The position numbers and the translations under genes are program-made. Below the pieces are notes generated by a model. That model did no database searches. It was not told where the DNA came from and was given only the letters and a program-made list of their open reading frames with translations. DNA of 64,000 nucleotides from Spirosoma fluviale (GTDB lineage Bacteria; Bacteroidota; Bacteroidia; Cytophagales; Spirosomataceae). Positions 59,165 through 64,000 of this stretch are shown here, piece after piece; position 1 is the stretch's first letter, and every line of letters starts with the position of its first letter. The DNA lies in the NCBI RefSeq assembly GCF_900230225.1, contig NZ_OCNH01000003.1, forward strand, positions 868,001 to 932,000, written 5' to 3'.

Positions 59165-60168
59165 TTAGGTAAGGTTACTAGTTGGTTTTGGACTATTTTT
59201 ACCTGCCCGGCAATGGTTGCTTTGTCGATTAAATCAGACGAAATGGTTGTGGTGCGATCGCTTAACTGTAATTCTTCCATCGCCAGTTTATACAACTCAT
59301 ACAGGTTGTTGCCACTGCACAGGATCAACTGCCATTGCGGCTGGTCAAGGAGTGTTTTGAGTTCGGCACCGATCAATAAGCCGCTTAGATAAAGTGTATT
59401 GTCAGGCTTATTGAGCAAGCCAAATAATTGATTGGTCCGGACTCTGAACAGGCTGTTGAGAATGGACGACGAATCCGATTCGTTGACGCCCAATTTGAAC
59501 GCATCGAGTTGATCGTTCGTGAATGTACTCAACTCCGCTGGCGCTATCGAATCTTTCAGGATGCTGTAATGCGCCATGAGGTTAAAGACTTCGCCCGTCA
59601 TGAACGTCTGAAAATCGATTACCTGCTGATTCTGTATGTAGATATGTTTCGAGTGGGTGCCCGGAAAGATCAGAATCGACGCGTCGGCGGCTACGTGCCC
59701 GGTGTCCAGCAGCGCCAGTAACCCGATCAGCTGTGTTTCCTCGCCCCGCATCACATCGTGCTCCGTCCGAACCCCCGAAATCAGCGTGATATCGTGCGGA
59801 AAATCAGCCTGTTTCAGCAGACGCTTTGTGCTCGACAGGCTGCCATCGACTGGAAAGGGCAGGGTCGCGTAGGGGACTTCGGCCATGCCGATAGACGACG
59901 ACGCCATGCCTGAAATGACGATGGGAATACCATTCAGCTTGATGGACACTTTGGTCGATAACTGGTTGATGTGTCGTTTTAGCTGGTGTCGGAAAAACTG
60001 TTCTCTGGGCAACGTTGCGCCATCGCCAATGGCTTTCCAGGCCGTGAAGGTGTTGGCAATTCCTTCCTGCGATGTGATTTCCCCAATAAGTTGATGGTTT
60101 GAGCTGTCTATGAGCCGTAGTCGAAAAGAGGACGTCCCCCAATCACACCCTAATAGATAGTTTTTCAT
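59161..60168 (-). CDS. dgoK: 2-dehydro-3-deoxygalactonokinase (DgoK) family kinase
   Basis: 335 residues from the ATG at 60168 (MKNYLLGCDWGTSSFRLRLI); the open frame extends to 60204 but overlaps nothing conserved. The DWGTSSFRLRL phosphate-binding start, GIPIVISGMASSSIGMAEVP, LISGVRTEHDVMRGEETQLI and FPGTHSKHIYIQNQQVIDFQ are the hallmark segments of DgoK, an ASKHA-fold kinase. It phosphorylates 2-keto-3-deoxy-galactonate, and possibly the gluconate form. Gene order PQQ dehydrogenase (23 bp upstream), DgoK, Eda (4-bp overlap) makes a compact catabolic unit. Confidence 0.9.
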   Translation of the reverse strand: MKNYLLGCDWGTSSFRLRLIDSSNHQLIGEITSQEGIANTFTAWKAIGDGATLPREQFFRHQLKRHINQLSTKVSIKLNGIPIVISGMASSSIGMAEVPYATLPFPVDGSLSSTKRLLKQADFPHDITLISGVRTEHDVMRGEETQLIGLLALLDTGHVAADASILIFPGTHSKHIYIQNQQVIDFQTFMTGEVFNLMAHYSILKDSIAPAELSTFTNDQLDAFKLGVNESDSSSILNSLFRVRTNQLFGLLNKPDNTLYLSGLLIGAELKTLLDQPQWQLILCSGNNLYELYKLAMEELQLSDRTTTISSDLIDKATIAGQVKIVQNQLVTLPK

Positions 60169-60190
60169 TACTTCTTCATTTTTGTACGAC

Positions 60191-62449
60191 TTACGGCAAT
60201 GCAAATGCTACATACGAGCCACCGGGCTTGAGTCCGTAGCGGGTTCCGCCCGCAGCAATGACAATATATTGTTTTCCGTTGACCATGTACGTGATGGGCG
60301 TGGCAAATCCACCGGCGGGCAATTTATAGTCCCACACGATTTTGCCGGTTTTTTTGTCGAAGGCCCGAATCTTTTCGTCGTACGTGGCCGCAATGAAGAC
60401 CAGACCACCTGCCGTGACTATGGGGCCGCCGTGGTTCTCGGTACCCGTTGGCGGGATGCCTTTTTTTGTCAGTTCCGGGTATTCACCCAGCGGTACCTGC
60501 CAAAGGTATTCGCCGGTGTTCAGGTTAATGGCGTTGAGCGTTCCCCAGGGCGGTTTAATGGCCGGGTAATTGTCCTGATCGCGAAACTGGGTGTTGCCGT
60601 TGTTCAGGTAGGGCGGACTGTACGGAAAATCGGCACCCTCGGCCGTCGGCGTTTTTACCACGGAGCTGTGCAGGTCATTGGCCGCAGAAGCCGTTGCCAC
60701 TGCCGCCTTGGGTACAGGTTTGGCATCCTGTTTCAGCAGGAACCGGATAATGGCTTCCCGGTCGTCGGTGGAGAGGTGCCCGAAGGAGGGCATCCGGCCC
60801 CGGCCGGTTACCAGAATAGATGCGATCTGTTCTTTGGTAAGCCGTTTGCCAACATCCGTTAAATTAGGGTAAGCCTGCGCCGTCTGGCTCGCTCCCCCCG
60901 ACTTTTCACCCGCAGCATGGCAGGCGGCACAGTTCGTGTTGAATAAACTTCCGCCCCGCGTGAAGGCTACGCCATCGGTCTTCGCCCGAACATCGCGCAT
61001 TTTGAGCCACCAAAGCATGGTATTGGCGTTTTGGTACAGAATCCCATCGGGGTCGGCGGCATTGCCTCCCCATTCGGCCCCGCCCCCGAAGCCGTAATAC
61101 AAGGTGCCTTCGATGCTGGGCGGCATGTATTTGCTCCCGTGCCGGCTGTTTCGGTAGCGGTCCAGTACGTAGGCGTGGGCTTCGGGCGTGCGGGTCGTTA
61201 TCTCGTTTTCGGTCAGTTCCTGCCGGACAAACGGAGCCGGTTTAATCGGGACTGGCTGCGTTGGCCAGGGCTTTTCGCCGGGTAAAGCGGGCGATGTCAT
61301 GACGGGAACTTCCTTCACGGGAAACAGCGGCTTGCCCGTATCCCGGTCGAGGACAAACACATAGCCGTCTTTGGTCGCCTGCGCCACCGCGTCGACCAGC
61401 CGGGTCCGACCGTCGGGTCCGGTGTGCTTCACCGTCATGAGGTTGGGCGGGCAGGGTAGATCACGGTCCCATAAGTCGTGGTGTACGGTCTGGAAATGCC
61501 AGATTCGTTTGCCGGTGGTGGCGTTCAGGGCAATTACGCAGTTGGCAAAGAGATTCTGACCTTCCCGCGCACCCCCGTAAAAGTCGACCGAAGGCGAGCC
61601 TGTACCGGCGTAAACGACCCCACGCTTTTCGTCCAGCACCATACCAGCCCAGCAGTTGGCCCCGCCCAGCTTTTTGTACGAATCTTTTGCCCAGGTTTCG
61701 TAGCCGTACTCGCCGGGCAGTGGAATCGTGTGAAAGACCCATTCGAGCTTGCCACTGCGCACATTGAACGCCCGGATGTAACCCGGAGGAGCATCGCCCC
61801 CTTCGCTTACGGCCGAACCGGTAATTAGTAAATCCTTGTAAATGACGCCGGGTGTGGTGACCCGGATGGACAGGTTCGCCACGTCATGACCGATGGTTTC
61901 TTTATCGCCCAGACCTTCGTGCAGATCGACCTTGCCCTGCTTGCCAAAACTTTCGACCAGCTTTCCCGTCGTTGCGTTTACCGCGTACAGGAACGAGCCA
62001 ACAGTGTAGAGAACCCGTTTGTCGTCGCCATCTTCCCAGTACATCACCCCGCGCATCGGGTGAAACCGGGGTTTTGAATCAGGGTCGGCGAAAGGGTCGA
62101 ATTGCCAGTGTTGTTTGCCCGTAGCAGCATCGACGGCAAAGAGTTTCAGCCGGGGCGAGGTTCCATACAGCACGCCTTTGACCACGATAGGCTGGCACTG
62201 AATGTCCATCCCCCGCTGCGAGGTATCTTTGTTGTCGCCGGTATCGTAGCTCCAGGCCAGCTTCAGGTTCTTTACAGTCTGCGTATTGATCTGAGATAGT
62301 TTCGAGTAGCGGTTTCCGGCATTATTGCCGCCATAAGTTGGCCAGTCGTCGTTGGGTGGCGACTGGTTTACTGGCTTTGTGTCGTCTTTCAGGGAGACAA
62401 AACTTCCCAGAATGAGCAGACTGAATAGGGGTTTCAGGAATCTATTCAT
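60191..62449 (-). CDS. PQQ-dependent dehydrogenase with a cytochrome c domain inserted in the propeller
   Basis: 752 residues, signal peptide (FLKPLFSLLILGSFVSL). PQQ propeller starts WPTYGGNNAGNRYSKLSQIN and continues (LKLAWSYDTGDNKDTSQRG, YAGTGSPSVDFYGGAREGQN, WHFQTVHHDLWDRDLPCPPN) to about residue 490. A cytochrome c domain follows (C507-x2-C510-H511 in CAACHAAG; methionine in RMPSFGHLS), and then the propeller resumes (QVPLGEYPELTKKGIPPTGT, AFDKKTGKIVWDYKLPAGGF) to the end. Such enzymes oxidise glucose or other aldoses in the periplasm to lactones and aldonic acids. It is followed 22 bp later by the sugar-acid kinase and aldolase. Confidence 0.9.
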   Translation of the reverse strand: MNRFLKPLFSLLILGSFVSLKDDTKPVNQSPPNDDWPTYGGNNAGNRYSKLSQINTQTVKNLKLAWSYDTGDNKDTSQRGMDIQCQPIVVKGVLYGTSPRLKLFAVDAATGKQHWQFDPFADPDSKPRFHPMRGVMYWEDGDDKRVLYTVGSFLYAVNATTGKLVESFGKQGKVDLHEGLGDKETIGHDVANLSIRVTTPGVIYKDLLITGSAVSEGGDAPPGYIRAFNVRSGKLEWVFHTIPLPGEYGYETWAKDSYKKLGGANCWAGMVLDEKRGVVYAGTGSPSVDFYGGAREGQNLFANCVIALNATTGKRIWHFQTVHHDLWDRDLPCPPNLMTVKHTGPDGRTRLVDAVAQATKDGYVFVLDRDTGKPLFPVKEVPVMTSPALPGEKPWPTQPVPIKPAPFVRQELTENEITTRTPEAHAYVLDRYRNSRHGSKYMPPSIEGTLYYGFGGGAEWGGNAADPDGILYQNANTMLWWLKMRDVRAKTDGVAFTRGGSLFNTNCAACHAAGEKSGGASQTAQAYPNLTDVGKRLTKEQIASILVTGRGRMPSFGHLSTDDREAIIRFLLKQDAKPVPKAAVATASAANDLHSSVVKTPTAEGADFPYSPPYLNNGNTQFRDQDNYPAIKPPWGTLNAINLNTGEYLWQVPLGEYPELTKKGIPPTGTENHGGPIVTAGGLVFIAATYDEKIRAFDKKTGKIVWDYKLPAGGFATPITYMVNGKQYIVIAAGGTRYGLKPGGSYVAFALP

Positions 62450-62469
62450 GGATTTGTTGAATGTATTTA

Positions 62470-62595
62470 TGTATCAGACAGCATCTCTGCTGTCTGGCCG
62501 TCAGGCTAAAATGGACTACTTACCCCATTTCGATCTGGCTAGCTAGAGGTACTTTTTGCCTAACGGCCAGACAGCAGGGATGCTGCCTGATACAC
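62470..62595. repeat. Inverted repeat (double-hairpin element, family B)
   Basis: Arms of about 36 bp (62470-62506 and 62559-62595) pair with a few mismatches. The palindrome CAGACAGCA-GGGA-TGCTG is shared with the hairpin at 55927-55964. It lies between the mutarotase-like gene (stop 62652) and the PQQ dehydrogenase (start 62449). Confidence 0.85.
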
Positions 62596-62651
62596 AGGCC
62601 TGTTTCGGCTGAGTTGAGACGTCATGTAAACCTTTCGATACAGCGTTAGCT

Positions 62652-63638
62652 CTACTTCGCTTTCTCATAAAATTCGTACCGTATTTTCCAGGTCACTTCC
62701 TTTCCGGGCGCTGCTTCCAGCCGGATGTACGGCTCCGGGCAGGAGGTGGTGGCACAGGCCCAGTAAACCAGTTTTTCCATGGGTTGATCGCTGGTGATGT
62801 GGATACCCGCGCCCGTTTTCTGATTCTCGATGCGGATGTCGTAATCGGTAGCGGTGGGGCCGAAACCCTGAACGCCCGCCGTATACACATTTTCTTTTTT
62901 CTCCAGATCACGGGCATACACGAACCGGTTGCCCTGCGGCAAAATGACACTCCCGAACCCTTTTCCTTCGGCCTTTACGGCATAGGGGAACAGAATTTCG
63001 ATGCCGGGGCCGGTAGGCTCTTTGTCGATGATGAAGAAATTATGGTCGTACACGCTCGTCTTGATGGGCAGCTTTCCCGTGTTTTTGAGGGTGTGTTCCA
63101 GTACCAGTTCCGGCTTTCCTTTTGTGAGCCTTACCGTTTTTCGATACCGATACCCGTAGCCCCCTGCATCGGTCAACTCGTGCGTAAAGTCGATGCGGTC
63201 TTTGTGCCGTTTGACCGTCCATTTGCCGTGGTCGGCCACTTCGTAATAAGTGGCAAAGGTATAGGGCTTGTCGGTGGATTTGCGCAGAGTGCCTACGCCA
63301 ATCTTCACGAAGGTATCACCGGGTTTGGCATCGGTGTAACCAAGGGGCGTAAACTCTTCGGCGGGGCCGTTGATGGCGTCGTGCATCTTCGGGTCGTAGT
63401 TCTCGAACCATTGATCCACGAAGGTATGGCCGTTGTAGGTCAGGCTCTTGAATGCCCCCGACCAGTCGAAGCGGGTCCCCTGATAGTACCCCTGCTGTTC
63501 ATCCGGCAGATAGAGCGTCGTCTGGATGACGCCATTCGACAAGTCAGCCTGCGGCCAGTCGGCCAGGGGTAAGGTCATGCTGCTGCTTAGGCCGATTAGG
63601 GTGAAAGCGGGGAGGAGGATTCGTTTCAGGTTGGTCAT
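62652..63638 (-). CDS. Exported aldose-epimerase-like beta-sandwich protein
   Basis: 328 residues, Sec signal (RILLPAFTLIGLSSSMTLPL). The mature protein is all-beta: GAFKSLTYNGHTFVDQWFEN, GYTDAKPGDTFVKIGVGTLR, FTHELTDAGGYGYRYRKTVR, LVLEHTLKNTGKLPIKTSVY, YDHNFFIID, AGIHITSDQPMEKLVYWACA. The layout resembles galactose-mutarotase-fold proteins; the histidine of YDHNFF could be the catalytic one. It would help supply the right sugar anomer to the PQQ dehydrogenase next in the unit, but a pure binding role is also possible. Upstream is the end of a SusD gene. Confidence 0.7.
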   Translation of the reverse strand: MTNLKRILLPAFTLIGLSSSMTLPLADWPQADLSNGVIQTTLYLPDEQQGYYQGTRFDWSGAFKSLTYNGHTFVDQWFENYDPKMHDAINGPAEEFTPLGYTDAKPGDTFVKIGVGTLRKSTDKPYTFATYYEVADHGKWTVKRHKDRIDFTHELTDAGGYGYRYRKTVRLTKGKPELVLEHTLKNTGKLPIKTSVYDHNFFIIDKEPTGPGIEILFPYAVKAEGKGFGSVILPQGNRFVYARDLEKKENVYTAGVQGFGPTATDYDIRIENQKTGAGIHITSDQPMEKLVYWACATTSCPEPYIRLEAAPGKEVTWKIRYEFYEKAK

Positions 63639-63649
63639 GTGGGGTAGGG

Positions 63650-63804
63650 TGGAGTAGGTGGAGTAGGTGGAGTGAGTGAAAGTGGTGGAGTGAGTGGGAG
63701 TAAGTGTAATGAGTGGAAGTGGTGAGTGAGTTGTGCCAGTTTATGTACTTTCACTCACTCCACCATTTTCACTTACTCCACTATTTCCTACTCCACCACT
63801 TCAC
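63650..63804. repeat. Purine-rich tandem repeat with inverted counterpart
   Basis: GGTGGAGTA and GGAGTGAGTGAAAGT motifs repeat over 63650-63725. The opposite strand recurs over 63747-63804 (ACTTTCACTCACTCC at 63747-63761 is the exact complement of 63669-63683). The whole stretch between SusD and the mutarotase-like gene can fold back. Confidence 0.8.
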
Positions 63805-64000
63805 TTAATTCAAATTCGGATTCAGCGACGTGTCGCTGTACGGCAGCGGGAACCAGTAATTGGCTTTTGTAATCGCCTTGATGGGTTGCAGGTCTTCGGG
63901 GCTTTTGGCCGCGTTAGCGGCTTCTACCCGTTCGAGCCGGACCAAGTCGAACCAGCGGGTACGCTCACAGGCGAACTCCCACGCCCGCTCCTCGACCACG
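63805..64000 (-). CDS. SusD/RagB lipoprotein, C-terminal end (cut by window edge)
   Basis: The last 64 codons of a SusD-type gene: ERAWEFACERTRWFDLVRLE is the conserved C-terminal helix of the canonical SusD family, and WFPLPYSDTSLNPNLN is its usual ending with the W-PLP...NPNL motif. The rest lies beyond the right edge, presumably with a SusC gene. It is a different subfamily from the two SusD-like_2 proteins in the window. As the first known gene of the PQQ dehydrogenase, DgoK and Eda unit, it indicates that this unit also starts at the outer membrane. Confidence 0.9.
   Translation of the reverse strand, partial: VVEERAWEFACERTRWFDLVRLERVEAANAAKSPEDLQPIKAITKANYWFPLPYSDTSLNPNLN

Noticed and set aside
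1..64000. tRNA, rRNA or riboswitch genes
   Set aside because: I saw no cloverleaf-like conserved arms (GGTTCRANYCC with a matching acceptor stem), rRNA text or recognised riboswitch core. GGGTTCAAACCCG near 33090 is a palindrome next to a repeat, not a T arm of a full tRNA.

Overview
The window looks like a chromosomal segment of an aerobic, carbohydrate-degrading member of the Bacteroidota, most like the Cytophagales (Spirosoma and relatives). The evidence is three SusC/SusD-type uptake loci (one cut by the right edge), FecR and ECF sigma regulation, CRTAC/FG-GAP proteins, haem-c sugar dehydrogenases, Tat-tagged sugar enzymes, a CheB-CheR-kinase hybrid, and almost no Shine-Dalgarno signals with occasional TAnnTTTG -7 boxes. 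About 40 of 48 genes lie on the minus strand. I see no rRNA, tRNA, CRISPR array or intact mobile element.

Layout. 1-4.7 kb: a phosphorelay cluster (response regulator, CheB-CheR-PAS kinase, response regulator). 5-6.2 kb: two small unknown genes and an IS110 remnant. 6.2-12.2 kb: a sugar or sugar-acid operon (haem-c protein, TIM-barrel isomerase-like protein, SDR, MFS). 12.5-17.5 kb: an SDR, a lipoprotein, an outer-membrane barrel protein and a second multi-PAS kinase. 18-19.7 kb: an SMP-30-like protein and an orphan ECF sigma gene whose 3' end is a quasi-palindrome. 19.9-28 kb: SusC, SusD and a CRTAC lipoprotein. 28.4-31 kb: a tandem SGNH hydrolase and an AT-rich DUF3223-like gene. 31-36.7 kb: a GH20 hexosaminidase and two FAD oxidoreductases. 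37-38.3 kb: a glycosyltransferase. 38.4-53.9 kb: FecR, SusC, SusD and two related cassettes of exported RidA, SelA-like PLP enzyme and amidohydrolase, with a CBM9-like protein and a haem-c sugar dehydrogenase. 54-54.8 kb: a 69-bp tandem repeat array. 54.8-64 kb: a keto-deoxy-sugar module (SusD end, mutarotase-like protein, PQQ dehydrogenase, DgoK-like kinase, KDPG aldolase, hexuronate-type MFS, 3-hydroxyacid dehydrogenase, M19 dipeptidase).

How the genes may work together (inference). GH20 could release N-acetyl-hexosamine. Periplasmic haem-c/PQQ dehydrogenases could oxidise it to an amino-sugar acid, the Sec-exported amidohydrolases could deacylate it, and the Tat-exported SelA-like ammonia-lyase candidates could eliminate ammonia with RidA clearing the enamine. 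The resulting 2-keto-3-deoxy sugar acid would enter through the MFS carrier and be split by the DgoK-like kinase and Eda to pyruvate and glyceraldehyde 3-phosphate. Each step fits a known family, but the assembled extracytoplasmic pathway has not been shown.

A second theme is the DNA between genes. More than ten intergenic spaces hold an element of the same design, two inverted copies of a short imperfect palindrome, but with different sequences at different sites. Some elements recur elsewhere in the window, and one related low-complexity foldback sits in frame inside a coding region.
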